A stretch of 64,000 nt of DNA from Oscillospiraceae bacterium (GTDB taxonomy: Bacteria; Bacillota; Clostridia; Oscillospirales; Oscillospiraceae): NCBI GenBank assembly GCA_902801295.1, contig CADCHN010000002.1, positions 46,119 to 110,118 of the forward strand, given 5' to 3'. The notes under the pieces were generated by a model. That model was not told where the DNA came from. It saw only the letters and a list, made by a program, of their open reading frames with translations, and did not search any database. A program made the translations under genes and the position numbers. Position 1 is the first letter of the stretch. Every line of letters begins with the position of its first letter. Below, in pieces: positions 1-7,149 of this stretch.

Positions 1-460
1 CGCGGCCGCTGATGGCGGGCAGGGCGTTGGTGCTGGTGATGATCTTGTAGGCTTCTTCAAACTCGCCCTCGGCGACCTTGGCGATAAACTCCGGGATCCG
101 GACGGACACCGGGCAGCCGGTGCGGCAGCGGGGATTCTTGCAGTTGAGGCAGCGGCGCGCCTCGGCGATCGCCAGCTCCGGCGTGTAACCCAGGGCGACC
201 TCGTCGAAGTTCGTGGCGCGGATCACGGGATCCTGCTCGGGCATGGAGTGCTTCAGCAGCTGCCTGGCTGCGATGGTTTCAACCACAAAATCCTTGAAAT
301 GCGGGATGCGGGCCTCAACACCGGCTATACCGCCGTCTTCGGAAGAGGCGATGATCTTATCCAGCGTTTTCGCGTCGTCGGCTTTGCTGGGCACGTCGAA
401 AGACGTCACCAGGGGACGGCCTTTGGCGTCATACTCAACCTTCGTCAGCTTATCAGGCAT
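1..460 (-). CDS. nfnB: NfnB / GltA-type NADPH oxidoreductase subunit (N-terminal part only)
   Basis: The gene begins at an ATG at 460 behind a clear AGGAGG ribosome site and runs off the left edge, so only about 153 N-terminal residues are visible. These carry the cysteine-rich Fe-S motif of the GltA/NfnB family (CLNCKNPRCRTGCPV), which binds 4Fe-4S clusters before the FAD and NAD(P) domains. The start overlaps the stop of the upstream FNR-like gene by 8 bases, so the two are co-translated. In Clostridia this pair forms the NADH-dependent reduced ferredoxin:NADP+ oxidoreductase, which couples ferredoxin and NADH oxidation to NADPH formation by flavin-based electron bifurcation. Automated annotation often names such genes glutamate synthase small subunit. 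The pairing with nfnA favours NfnB, but the C-terminus is not visible. Confidence 0.85.
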   Translation of the reverse strand, partial: MPDKLTKVEYDAKGRPLVTSFDVPSKADDAKTLDKIIASSEDGGIAGVEARIPHFKDFVVETIAARQLLKHSMPEQDPVIRATNFDEVALGYTPELAIAEARRCLNCKNPRCRTGCPVSVRIPEFIAKVAEGEFEEAYKIITSTNALPAISGR

Positions 461-1319
461 TTCTCTTACCTCCTGTGATCCGGCAGATGTGCTGCGCGGC
501 CTCGTCCTGCTCGTCCTTGTAGAAGGAGGCGCGCTTGATGAGAGAATCGAAGTCCACCTGGTGGGCGTCGAAGTCCGGGCCGTCCACGCAGGCAAACTTG
601 GTCTCGCCGCCGACAATGACGCGGCAGCAGCCGCACATGCCGGTGCCGTCGACCATGATGGGGTCGAGGGAGATGATGGTGCTGATGCCGTAGGGGCGGG
701 TGACCTCGGCCAGGAACTTCATCATGATATCCGGGCCGATGGCGATCACGCGGTCAAACTGAGGGCGGCCCTCGGCGATGTTCTGCTCGATTTCGTTCTT
801 GAGGAACACGGTGGTGAAGCCCTTTTCCCCGTAAGTGCCGTCGTCGGTGCACATGATGAGCTTGTCGGAGACGGCCTTGAGCTCGTCCTTCAAAATGACG
901 ATGTCCGCGCTGCGGAAGCCGCCGATGAAGGTGACCTCGATGCCGCGCTCGTGCATCTCCTTGGCGATGGGGTAGGCAATGGCGCAGCCGACGCCGCCGC
1001 CGACGACGCAGACCTTCTTCAGACCTTCCATCTCGGTGGCCTTGCCGAGCGGGCCGACAAAGTCGCTGATATAATCGCCCTGCTCCACGGTGTGCAGCAT
1101 CTTCGTGGTGCGGCCGGCAGCCTGCACCATGACGGTGACGGTGCCCTTTTCGCGGTCATAGCCGGCGACAGACACGGGAACACGTTCGCCCTGTTCGTCC
1201 AGACGGAACACGACGAACTGACCGGCCCGCGCGTGGCGGGCAACCAGGGGCGCCTCGATCTCAAAGAGGCAGATCGTTTTGGCGTCGTTCAAGAAGCGCT
1301 TGGTAACTACCTTGTACAT
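453..1319 (-). CDS. nfnA: NfnA / FNR-like FAD-NAD(P)-binding subunit with 2Fe-2S cluster
   Basis: 288 residues, ATG start with GAGGTG five bases upstream. The order is typical of the sulfide dehydrogenase/dihydroorotate dehydrogenase electron-transfer family: an N-terminal FAD-binding beta barrel, a nucleotide-binding domain with a glycine-rich stretch (VVGGGVGCAIAYP, about residue 103), and a C-terminal four-cysteine 2Fe-2S site (GMCGCCRV, then FACVDGP). It precedes nfnB with an 8-base overlap. As NfnA it would carry FAD and the 2Fe-2S centre on the NADH side of the bifurcating Nfn complex in the cytoplasm. A sulfide dehydrogenase role is the main alternative. The adjacent GltA-type partner makes Nfn the better call. 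Confidence 0.88.
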   Translation of the reverse strand: MYKVVTKRFLNDAKTICLFEIEAPLVARHARAGQFVVFRLDEQGERVPVSVAGYDREKGTVTVMVQAAGRTTKMLHTVEQGDYISDFVGPLGKATEMEGLKKVCVVGGGVGCAIAYPIAKEMHERGIEVTFIGGFRSADIVILKDELKAVSDKLIMCTDDGTYGEKGFTTVFLKNEIEQNIAEGRPQFDRVIAIGPDIMMKFLAEVTRPYGISTIISLDPIMVDGTGMCGCCRVIVGGETKFACVDGPDFDAHQVDFDSLIKRASFYKDEQDEAAQHICRITGGKRNA

Positions 1320-1376
1320 CTTTACACCTCGACGTTGTTTTACTGTATTTGATAATTGCTTGGCAAACTATTTTAT

Positions 1377-1405
1377 ATTGTACATGATCGCATGCGTAAA
1401 GTCAA
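1377..1405 (-). promoter_or_regulatory. Sigma-A-type promoter of nfnAB
   Basis: On the minus strand TTGACT (1400-1405) and TACAAT (1377-1382) are separated by 17 bases, about 58 bases upstream of the nfnA start codon. Nothing else would use it, so it probably drives the nfnA-nfnB operon. Confidence 0.65.
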
Positions 1406-1449
1406 ATGAAAACATGCGAAAAACCTTGAAAAAAAGGGCAATTTTGCTT

Positions 1450-1495
1450 TAGCAAATAAAATGAATAAAGCCCGGGGCCGGAGCGGCCGCCGGGC
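1450..1495 (-). terminator. Probable intrinsic terminator after the dCMP deaminase gene
   Basis: Read on the minus strand, a GC-rich inverted repeat (GCCCGG at 1490-1495 with CCGGGC at 1470-1475) lies just after the deaminase stop and is followed by a T-rich stretch (TTTATTCATTTTATTT). The T-run is interrupted, so its strength is uncertain. Confidence 0.5.
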
Positions 1496-1508
1496 GGAAA
1501 GGGCAGGG

Positions 1509-1991
1509 TCAGAGGTCAAAGATGCTGTCGTCGTTTTCGATCCAGTCGCTGACGGGGATCGTGCGGTAGAGCTTTTCGTCCACGCGGATCACCACCCGGT
1601 CGATGCCGGCGTTGATGATCTGGCGCTTGCACATCGAGCAGCACATGGCGTCGGGCAGCAAATCGTTTGTGCGCGCGTCGCGCCCGACGAGATAGAGCGT
1701 CGAGCCGATCATGTCCCGGCGGGAGGCGGAGATGATGGCGTTGGCCTCGGCGTGCACGCTGCGGCAGAGCTCGTAGCGCTCGCCGGAGGGAATGTGCAGC
1801 TTTTCTCGGGTGCAGCCGCCCAGGTCGGAGCAGTTGCGGCGGCCGCGCGGCGCGCCGTTATAGCCGGTGGAAATGATCTCGTCGTTGCGCACGATGATGG
1901 CGCCGTATTTACGCCGCAGGCAGGTGGAGCGTTCGAGCACGGAATCGGCGATATCCAGATAATAGTTCTGCTTACTGGTACGGTTGTCCAT
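1509..1991 (-). CDS. dCMP deaminase family protein
   Basis: 160 residues. I chose the ATG at 1991 because GGAGG lies just upstream and a promoter sits further out; the open frame extends far upstream without homology. The protein has the cytidine/deoxycytidylate deaminase zinc site: HAEANAI (catalytic Glu, zinc His) and C-x2-C in MCCSMCK. The extra cysteine stretch (NCSDLGGC) is typical of ComEB-type dCMP deaminases. It would convert dCMP to dUMP to feed thymidylate synthesis. It is transcribed alone, divergently from queH. Confidence 0.9.
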   Translation of the reverse strand: MDNRTSKQNYYLDIADSVLERSTCLRRKYGAIIVRNDEIISTGYNGAPRGRRNCSDLGGCTREKLHIPSGERYELCRSVHAEANAIISASRRDMIGSTLYLVGRDARTNDLLPDAMCCSMCKRQIINAGIDRVVIRVDEKLYRTIPVSDWIENDDSIFDL

Positions 1992-2018
1992 AGAGCACCT
2001 CCGGGGGCGTTTTTCTTT

Positions 2019-2047
2019 ATCATAGCCTATTTCTGCGAAGTTTTCAA
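2019..2047 (-). promoter_or_regulatory. Promoter of the dCMP deaminase gene
   Basis: Minus-strand TTGAAA (2042-2047) and TATGAT (2019-2024) are spaced by 17 bases, about 27 bases upstream of the chosen start, which supports that start. Confidence 0.6.
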
Positions 2048-2090
2048 GAATGAGTAGCTTTTTTCTGCAAAGGGTGGTAATATAAATCCC

Positions 2091-2714
2091 ATGAACAGGA
2101 ATTATCAGAAAGAACTGGACCGCATCATCCGGAATCTGGACGGCAGACGTCCCCGCGTGCTGCTGCACAGCTGCTGCGGCCCCTGCTCCAGCGCCGTGCT
2201 GGAGTACCTGACGCAATACTTTGACATCAGCCTCCTGTGGTACAATCCCAACCTGTACCCGCAGGAGGAATTTGAACGCCGCTATCGGACGCAGCTCGAA
2301 CTGATCGAGAAAATGGGATTGAAGGATCGGGTCGAGGTCGTGGCGGAGGACTGGCGGCCGGAGGAGTATCGAGCCGCCGCCTCCGGGCTTGAAAACGAGC
2401 CGGAGGGCGGAAAACGCTGCACCGAGTGCTTTCGCCTGCGCCTGCGGGAGACTGCGCGGATCGCGGCGATGCGCGGCTTTGACTATTTCTGCACCACGCT
2501 GACGCTCTCGCGTCACAAGGACGCCGTGCGCATCAACGCGCTCGGCGAGGAGATCGGCAGGGAAGCGGGCGTTGCCTGGCTGCCCTCGGACTTCAAAAAA
2601 CAGGGGCGCGAGATGCGCTCGACGGAGCTGGCCGAGTTTTACGGCCTCTACCGCCAGCTCTACTGCGGCTGCGAATACTCCCTGCACAAGCGGGAGGAGC
2701 ACGCGGCGGAATAA
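2091..2714 (+). CDS. queH: Epoxyqueuosine reductase QueH
   Basis: 207 residues, matching QueH (formerly DUF208), the non-cobalamin enzyme that performs the last step of queuosine synthesis on tRNA. Diagnostic motifs are the N-terminal LLHSCCGPCSSA, the central KRCTECFRLRL and the C-terminal YCGCEYS; their cysteines bind a 4Fe-4S cluster and a second metal. The next gene is queT, the preQ1/queuosine precursor transporter family. The two together suggest that this cell salvages a precursor, at least in part. Confidence in the family is high. The promoter is unclear, with only a weak TAATAT element near 2080. Confidence 0.93.
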   Translation: MNRNYQKELDRIIRNLDGRRPRVLLHSCCGPCSSAVLEYLTQYFDISLLWYNPNLYPQEEFERRYRTQLELIEKMGLKDRVEVVAEDWRPEEYRAAASGLENEPEGGKRCTECFRLRLRETARIAAMRGFDYFCTTLTLSRHKDAVRINALGEEIGREAGVAWLPSDFKKQGREMRSTELAEFYGLYRQLYCGCEYSLHKREEHAAE

Positions 2715-2721
2715 GCTGTTC

Positions 2722-2840
2722 AAAAAGCAGGTTTCCACACCCTGCTTTGGCCTCATGGCCGGATCAAAAAATGGAGCCGCGGTGTCGTGCGGTATTCAAG
2801 GATCCTCCATGCGGCCGTCATAAAAAATGGAGGTATCCGA
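2722..2840 (+). promoter_or_regulatory. preQ1-type riboswitch leader of queT with Shine-Dalgarno switch
   Basis: The leader begins with a stem GCAGG (2727-2731) / CCTGC (2741-2745) whose loop holds GTTTCCACACC, resembling the preQ1 class I aptamer loop. A GGCC-TCAT-GGCC hairpin (2749-2760) and an A-rich tract follow. The queT ribosome site ATGGAGG (2827-2833) can pair with CCTCCAT (2804-2810), hiding it. The same CTCCAT can instead pair with ATGGAG at 2771-2776. These exclusive pairings are what a translational riboswitch needs. Its position before queT fits preQ1 sensing. I cannot assign the class (I or III) by eye. Confidence 0.6.
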
Positions 2841-2843
2841 AAC

Positions 2844-3377
2844 ATGAAAGAAAGCACTGCCCTTCGTATCGCCGCCTCGGCGATCATCGCCGCGGCCTAC
2901 GCCGTGCTCACCATCGTCCTCGCGCCGATCAGCTACGGCCCCGTTCAGTTTCGCGTGAGCGAGGCGCTCACCGTCCTGCCCTTCCTGATGCCCGGCACGG
3001 TCTGGGGCGTTTTCGCCGGTTGCATCATCGCCAATCTCTATACCGGCAGCGTTCTCGACATCGTGTTCGGCTCGCTGGCTACCCTGCTGGCCGCCCTGCT
3101 GACGGCCTGGTTCGGCAAAAAGGGCAACACGGTCAAGAACCGCCTGCTCGGCTGCCTGATGCCGGTTCTGTTTAACGCTGTCATCGTCGGCGCGGTGCTC
3201 ACCTGGGGCTACTTGTTTCAGGAGTTTCCCAGCCCGCTGCTGTCCTACGGCTTCAACGCCCTCACCGTCGGTCTCGGCGAGGCGGGCGTGCTGTATCTGA
3301 TCGGCTATACGCTGCTTAAGCAGCTGCCGAAGATCAAGTCTATCCGTGAATATATCGAACGAGTGAACCAAAAATAA
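2844..3377 (+). CDS. queT: QueT family transporter (ECF-type S component for queuosine precursor)
   Basis: 177 residues. The ATG at 2844 follows the GGAGG that the riboswitch model sequesters; an upstream in-frame start lies inside the riboswitch and was rejected. The protein is a hydrophobic integral membrane protein with about five to six segments and the QueT signature (ISYGPVQFRVSEALTVLPF near residue 28). QueT proteins are S components of energy-coupling factor transporters thought to import preQ1 or a related precursor. No ATPase or T component is nearby, so it probably uses a shared ECF module encoded elsewhere. queH directly upstream supports the role. Confidence 0.88.
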   Translation: MKESTALRIAASAIIAAAYAVLTIVLAPISYGPVQFRVSEALTVLPFLMPGTVWGVFAGCIIANLYTGSVLDIVFGSLATLLAALLTAWFGKKGNTVKNRLLGCLMPVLFNAVIVGAVLTWGYLFQEFPSPLLSYGFNALTVGLGEAGVLYLIGYTLLKQLPKIKSIREYIERVNQK

Positions 3378-3409
3378 CCCCGCTTCAGCCGGGGTGAAAG
3401 GAGCAGCCC

Positions 3410-4288
3410 ATGAAAGTCAGAAAAGCGGTCATCCCGGCGGCCGGACTCGGCACGCGCCTGCTGCCCAACACCAAGAGCATCCCCAAGGAGATGCTGCCCC
3501 TGGTGGACAAGCCCGTCATCCAGTACATCGTGGAGGAGGCGGTCTCCGCCGGCGTGGAGGAGATCCTGATCATCACCAACCGCGGCAAGAACCCCATCGA
3601 AGACTACTTTGACTACGCGCCCGACCTGGAGGAGCGCCTGGTTGCCGACGGCAAGGCCGACGAGGCCCGCATCGTGCGTGAGGTGGCCGACATGGCGGAC
3701 GTCTGCTTCATGCGCCAGAAGGAGACCAAGGGCCTGGGCCACGCGATCTGGCGCGCCAGGAGCTTTGTCGGCAACGAGCCCTTCGGCGTACTGCTGGGCG
3801 ACGACATCATGCTCAGCGAAAAGCCCGTGCTCAAGCAGCTCGTGGAGGCTGCTGAGCAGAACGACTGCAGCGCCATTGCGGTGCGGCAGGTGCCAGACGA
3901 GCTGATCGTGAAGTATTCCTCCGTCAAGCTGGAAGAGCAGCTCAGCGAGCGGGTCTACCGCATCAGCGACATGAACGAGAAGCCGACGCTGGCCGAGAAG
4001 CTCTCGGACTACGCGATCCTCGGCCGCTATGTGCTGACGCCTGGCATTTTCGACATTCTGGAGCACACCGCGCCCGGCCGCAACAACGAGATCCAGCTCA
4101 CCGACGGTATGAAAACGCTCTGCCATCAGGAGCCCATGTGCGCCGTGGACTTTGAGGGCCGCCGCTACGACACCGGCAACCTCAAGGGCTATCTGGAGGC
4201 CATCATCGACTTCGCGCTCAAGAACCAGGAGGCGGGGGACTGGCTGCGCCAGTTCATCATCGACAAGGCGCGCTCCTTCGGGGCTTGA
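3410..4288 (+). CDS. galU: UTP-glucose-1-phosphate uridylyltransferase
   Basis: 292 residues, the usual GalU length. The N-terminal nucleotidyltransferase motif (AAGLGTRLLPNTKSIPKEM, residues 9-27) and later GDD metal site are intact. It makes UDP-glucose from UTP and glucose-1-phosphate for cell-surface glycans, and possibly for the large glucan synthase-like gene in this window (38.4-45.3 kb). The ATG is preceded by AAAGGAG. A short GC hairpin without a T-run (about 3378-3396) separates it from queT, so partial read-through from queT is possible. Its stop codon overlaps the -35 element of the downstream thiT promoter. Confidence 0.95.
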   Translation: MKVRKAVIPAAGLGTRLLPNTKSIPKEMLPLVDKPVIQYIVEEAVSAGVEEILIITNRGKNPIEDYFDYAPDLEERLVADGKADEARIVREVADMADVCFMRQKETKGLGHAIWRARSFVGNEPFGVLLGDDIMLSEKPVLKQLVEAAEQNDCSAIAVRQVPDELIVKYSSVKLEEQLSERVYRISDMNEKPTLAEKLSDYAILGRYVLTPGIFDILEHTAPGRNNEIQLTDGMKTLCHQEPMCAVDFEGRRYDTGNLKGYLEAIIDFALKNQEAGDWLRQFIIDKARSFGA

Positions 4289-4313
4289 CAAAAGCGCACG
4301 AAAGGACTAAAAT
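4285..4313 (+). promoter_or_regulatory. Promoter of the TPP riboswitch-thiT unit
   Basis: A consensus TTGACA (4285-4290) overlaps the galU stop codon, with TAAAAT (4308-4313) 17 bases later. Transcription would start just before the TPP aptamer. Confidence 0.7.
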
Positions 4314-4324
4314 CATAACGCAAA

Positions 4325-4412
4325 GAGGGGAGCTGGGTCATCCTGGCTGAGAAGGCGTAACGGAGCGCCTAAACCCGCGAACCTGATCCGGGTAATGCCG
4401 GCGTAGGAAACA
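4325..4412 (+). promoter_or_regulatory. TPP riboswitch (THI element)
   Basis: The leader contains both conserved halves of the thiamine pyrophosphate aptamer: GGGTCATCCTGGCTGAGA near 4334 and ACCTGATCCGGGTAATGCC at 4381-4399, followed by GGCGTAGG. A terminator hairpin follows directly and the gene behind it is the thiamine transporter thiT. This fits classic transcriptional control in which bound TPP stops thiT expression. Confidence 0.95.
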
Positions 4413-4426
4413 GAGACGTGCGTTTT

Positions 4427-4461
4427 CCGCGGGTTCATTTTTGTGGACCCGCGGTTTTTTC
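4427..4461 (+). terminator. Riboswitch-controlled intrinsic terminator before thiT
   Basis: CCGCGGGT (4427-4434) pairs with ACCCGCGG (4447-4454) and six T residues follow. It is the expression platform of the TPP riboswitch. Part of the left arm could pair with the CCCGCG at 4373-4378 region in the ligand-free state, but I could not fold it. Confidence 0.88.
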
Positions 4462-4499
4462 TTGCCGCTGCTTCCTAACACAAAAAGGAGGAAAAAACC

Positions 4500-5057
4500 A
4501 TGAAAAAGAATCTCACGCTGCGTGCGCTGGTCGAAGGCGCGATCTTTGTGGCCCTGGCCCAGGTGCTGGGCTATCTCAAGCTGTTTGAACTGCCGCAGGG
4601 CGGCTCCATCGTCATCGCCATGTTCCCGATCTTCTTCTACTGCGCCCGTTGGGGCTTCGGCCCCGGCATCCTTGCCAGCGCGGTGTACAGCGTGCTGCAG
4701 CTCACCCTCGACGGCGCCTACGCCTGGGGCTGGCAGTCCATGATCGGCGACTACCTGCTGGCCTTTACCGTGCTCGGTCTCGCGGGCCTGTTCCACAAAA
4801 ACAAATACGGCCTCTTTATCGGCACCGTGGTCGGCTCCGTGGCCCGCTTCCTCGTCCACTACGTCACCGGCGCGACGGTCTGGGCCGAGTACATGCCCGA
4901 GACCTTCTTCGGCATGACCATGACGACGCCCTGGATCTACTCCGCGCTCTATAACGGCAGCTTCATGCTGATCGATATGATCCTCTGCCTCGTCATCGGC
5001 GCGCTGATCTTCAAGCCGCTCGGCAAATACATCCGCGGCGAGGATCTGAAAAAGTAA
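4500..5057 (+). CDS. thiT: Thiamine transporter ThiT (ECF S component)
   Basis: 185 residues with about six hydrophobic segments and tryptophan/tyrosine-rich loops (GAYAWGWQSMIGDYLL, residues 74-89; TTPWIYSALYNGSFM near 141) that match the ThiT/YuaJ substrate pocket. The start has a strong AAAGGAGG ribosome site. The TPP riboswitch and terminator directly upstream confirm thiamine as the ligand. ThiT binds thiamine outside the cell and docks with a shared EcfA-EcfA'-EcfT module, which is not encoded in this window. A strong bidirectional terminator ends the unit. Confidence 0.95.
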   Translation: MKKNLTLRALVEGAIFVALAQVLGYLKLFELPQGGSIVIAMFPIFFYCARWGFGPGILASAVYSVLQLTLDGAYAWGWQSMIGDYLLAFTVLGLAGLFHKNKYGLFIGTVVGSVARFLVHYVTGATVWAEYMPETFFGMTMTTPWIYSALYNGSFMLIDMILCLVIGALIFKPLGKYIRGEDLKK

Positions 5058-5070
5058 GTCTGTCAACGCA

Positions 5071-5104
5071 AAAACTCCCGACGCACTGCGTCGGGAGTTT
5101 TTTA
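5071..5104. terminator. Bidirectional intrinsic terminator between thiT and mutY
   Basis: A perfect 14-base inverted repeat (AAAACTCCCGACGC with GCGTCGGGAGTTTT) is flanked by T-runs on both strands. It serves thiT on plus and mutY on minus; the mutY stop codon lies in its tail. Confidence 0.9.
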
Positions 5105-6160
5105 TTTCAGCAGCTTGAAATAGGCCTTCAATGCTGTGGGAATGGCGTAGTCCGCGCAGATCTCCGCAGCGGTTTTCCACTCGTATTCCCCACTTTGCTC
5201 GGATAAATTGACGAAATAGCCGCTCATACGCCACTCAACATGGGTAAAAATATGCTTAGCGTCCCCACACGGGCGAATATCCTGGACGGAAAGGCCTCGC
5301 TCCTCCAGCGCAGCGCGGACGGACTCGGCGGAGAGGCGCCCGGGGAGGGAGGGGAATTCCCACATCCCGGCCAGCAGCCCGGAATCCTCCCGGCGGCGCA
5401 GGGCATAGCGGGCGTCGCTGCGCAGCAGCAGCACGGTTTTTTCTTCGATGCGCCGCTCCTTCTTCGGGCTGCGGCGCGGCAACTCCGCGGTGAGACCCTC
5501 CCGGCGCGCCAGACACAGCTCCCGCAGCGGACACTCGCCGCAGCGCGGCTCGCCGTTCGGCAGACAGACCGTCTCGCCCAGCTCCATCAGTCCCTCGGTC
5601 AGCAGCCCAGCGTCTTCTCCGGAAGGATAGATCACGCGCAGCGCGTCGGCCACGCGGCTTTTGGTTTTCTGGCTGAGCACGTCGTCGGCGCAGGCGGTCA
5701 CGCGCATGATGACGCGCAGGACGTTGCCGTCCACGGCGGGCTCCGGCTCGCCGCAGGCGATGGAGGCGATGGCTCCGGCGGTGTAGTCGCCGATGCCGGG
5801 CAGCGTTCGCAGCGCCGCGGCCGTCCGCGGCAGCTCGCCGCCGAATTTGTCCATCACAAGCTGAGCGGCCTTTTTCAGATTGCGGGCGCGGCTGTAATAG
5901 CCCAGACCCTCCCAGAGCTTCAGGAGCCGGTCCTCCGGCACGGCGGCAAGCGCGGCGACGTCGGGCAGCTCCGCCAGGAAGCGTGCGTAGTAGGGGATCA
6001 CGGCCTCAATGCGCGTCTGCTGCAGCATGATTTCGGAGATCCAGACCTGATAGGGCGTCGGATTACGGCGCCAGGGAAGCTCGCGCCGTACGGCGCGGTA
6101 CCAGGGGATCAGCTCTTCGGCGCAGCCGCGCAGCAGGCTGAGTTCGTCCTCCCGGTTCAT
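5102..6160 (-). CDS. mutY: A/G-specific adenine glycosylase MutY
   Basis: 352 residues from the ATG at 6160, one base after the cdsA stop. The longer frame (start 6217) overlaps cdsA and lacks homology upstream. Visible features are the helix-hairpin-helix LPGIGDYTAGAI followed by the catalytic-site PAVDGNV, the EIMLQQTR segment, a 4Fe-4S site C-x7-C-x2-C-x5-C (CLPNGEPRCGECPLRELC) and a C-terminal NUDIX-like domain that reads 8-oxoG. The spacing of seven between the first two cysteines, against six in E. coli, appears to be normal for clostridial proteins. It removes adenine opposite 8-oxoguanine. It is coupled to cdsA transcription. Confidence 0.93.
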   Translation of the reverse strand: MNREDELSLLRGCAEELIPWYRAVRRELPWRRNPTPYQVWISEIMLQQTRIEAVIPYYARFLAELPDVAALAAVPEDRLLKLWEGLGYYSRARNLKKAAQLVMDKFGGELPRTAAALRTLPGIGDYTAGAIASIACGEPEPAVDGNVLRVIMRVTACADDVLSQKTKSRVADALRVIYPSGEDAGLLTEGLMELGETVCLPNGEPRCGECPLRELCLARREGLTAELPRRSPKKERRIEEKTVLLLRSDARYALRRREDSGLLAGMWEFPSLPGRLSAESVRAALEERGLSVQDIRPCGDAKHIFTHVEWRMSGYFVNLSEQSGEYEWKTAAEICADYAIPTALKAYFKLLK

Positions 6161-6161
6161 C

Positions 6162-6980
6162 TCAGGAGACAAAGCGCTGCGCCAGCAGCAGGCAGAGGTA
6201 GGCCGTCGGGATCGCAAAGAGCAGGCTGTCGGCCCGGTCCATCAGTCCGCCGTGGCCGGGGATGAGGTTGGAAAAGTCCTTGACGCCGATCATGCGCTTG
6301 ACGAGCGACTCGGCCAGGTCGCCGATCTGCCCCATGCTCGAGGAGAGGAAGGCGGTCAGCACACAGACCCAGAGGGGAATGTCGCGGTAGACGAGACCCG
6401 GGATGAGCGGCAGCAGAAAATAAAGCGCGAAGCCCGCGGCAACGGAGGCCAGCGCGCCGCTGATGCTGCCCTCCCAGGTCTTGTGCGGGGAGACCAGCGG
6501 GGCGAGCTTGTGTTTGCCGAAGCGCGTGCCGCCGAAGAGGGCGAACGCGTCGCAGAGCATGGAGGCCACGGCCGCGAGGATCAGGGTCTCCGCCCAGATG
6601 TCGGAGGTGCCGATGCGCATCAGCAGCACGAAGAGGAAGCCGGGATAGGAGACGCCGGCCTCGGTATAAAACGCGCCGGGGCCGGACACGCGCGGGTGCA
6701 GGATGCCGGAGAACATGGCCAGGAAGATGGCCAGCGTCAGCGCGGCGACGCAATACTCCAGCGGCGCGTGCAGCAGCGTCAGAACGGCCTGGATCGCCAT
6801 GTGGCTGTACATGACCCAGGCGCAGCAGGCGATGTCGAGCTTCTCCAGGTTGCGGCTGAGTTCATAGCAGCAGATCACGCCTGCGGCGGCGAAAAAGAGC
6901 ACGCGGCTGACTTCGGACGCGAGCACGCAGCCGAAGGTCACAACGAGAAGAACGATCGCGGATGTCACTCTCTGTTTCAA
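6162..6980 (-). CDS. cdsA: Phosphatidate cytidylyltransferase
   Basis: 272 residues, with about eight membrane segments and the full CdsA signature near the C-terminus (SLVKRMIGVKDFSNLIPGHG followed by GLMDRAD). It makes CDP-diacylglycerol from phosphatidic acid and CTP for phospholipid synthesis in the inner membrane. The start at 6980 is a TTG, with GGAAAGAG about nine bases upstream; no ATG occurs at the expected N-terminus. Its usual clostridial neighbours (uppS, dxr) are not adjacent here; mutY follows instead. Confidence 0.92.
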   Translation of the reverse strand: MKQRVTSAIVLLVVTFGCVLASEVSRVLFFAAAGVICCYELSRNLEKLDIACCAWVMYSHMAIQAVLTLLHAPLEYCVAALTLAIFLAMFSGILHPRVSGPGAFYTEAGVSYPGFLFVLLMRIGTSDIWAETLILAAVASMLCDAFALFGGTRFGKHKLAPLVSPHKTWEGSISGALASVAAGFALYFLLPLIPGLVYRDIPLWVCVLTAFLSSSMGQIGDLAESLVKRMIGVKDFSNLIPGHGGLMDRADSLLFAIPTAYLCLLLAQRFVS

Positions 6981-7085
6981 GGGAAATCACTCTTTCCGGA
7001 TAAAAATCATCATAAAGTTACTTTACCACAAATTTTGCCCGCGCTCAATACGCAATCTCGCAAGATTGTCGGGCGCGGCTTTGTG

Positions 7086-7114
7086 TTGCAATTTGACAGG
7101 ACGCGTGATAAACT
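7086..7114 (+). promoter_or_regulatory. Candidate promoter of the hydrolase/ATP-grasp cassette
   Basis: TTGCAA (7086-7091) and TAAACT (7109-7114) are spaced by 17 bases, about 35 bases before the first gene. An overlapping TTGACA at 7093-7098 has no good -10 partner. Confidence 0.45.
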
Positions 7115-7149
7115 GATGAAAGAGGGTTTATACATCGGAGACAGAAAAG

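Noticed and set aside
213..1352. 379-codon open frame on plus
   Set aside because: Antisense to nfnA/nfnB, which have clear Fe-S and FAD motifs on minus.
1992..2756. Long N-terminal extension of the dCMP deaminase frame (start 2756)
   Set aside because: It runs antisense to queH, has no family similarity, and a promoter plus GGAGG supports the ATG at 1991.
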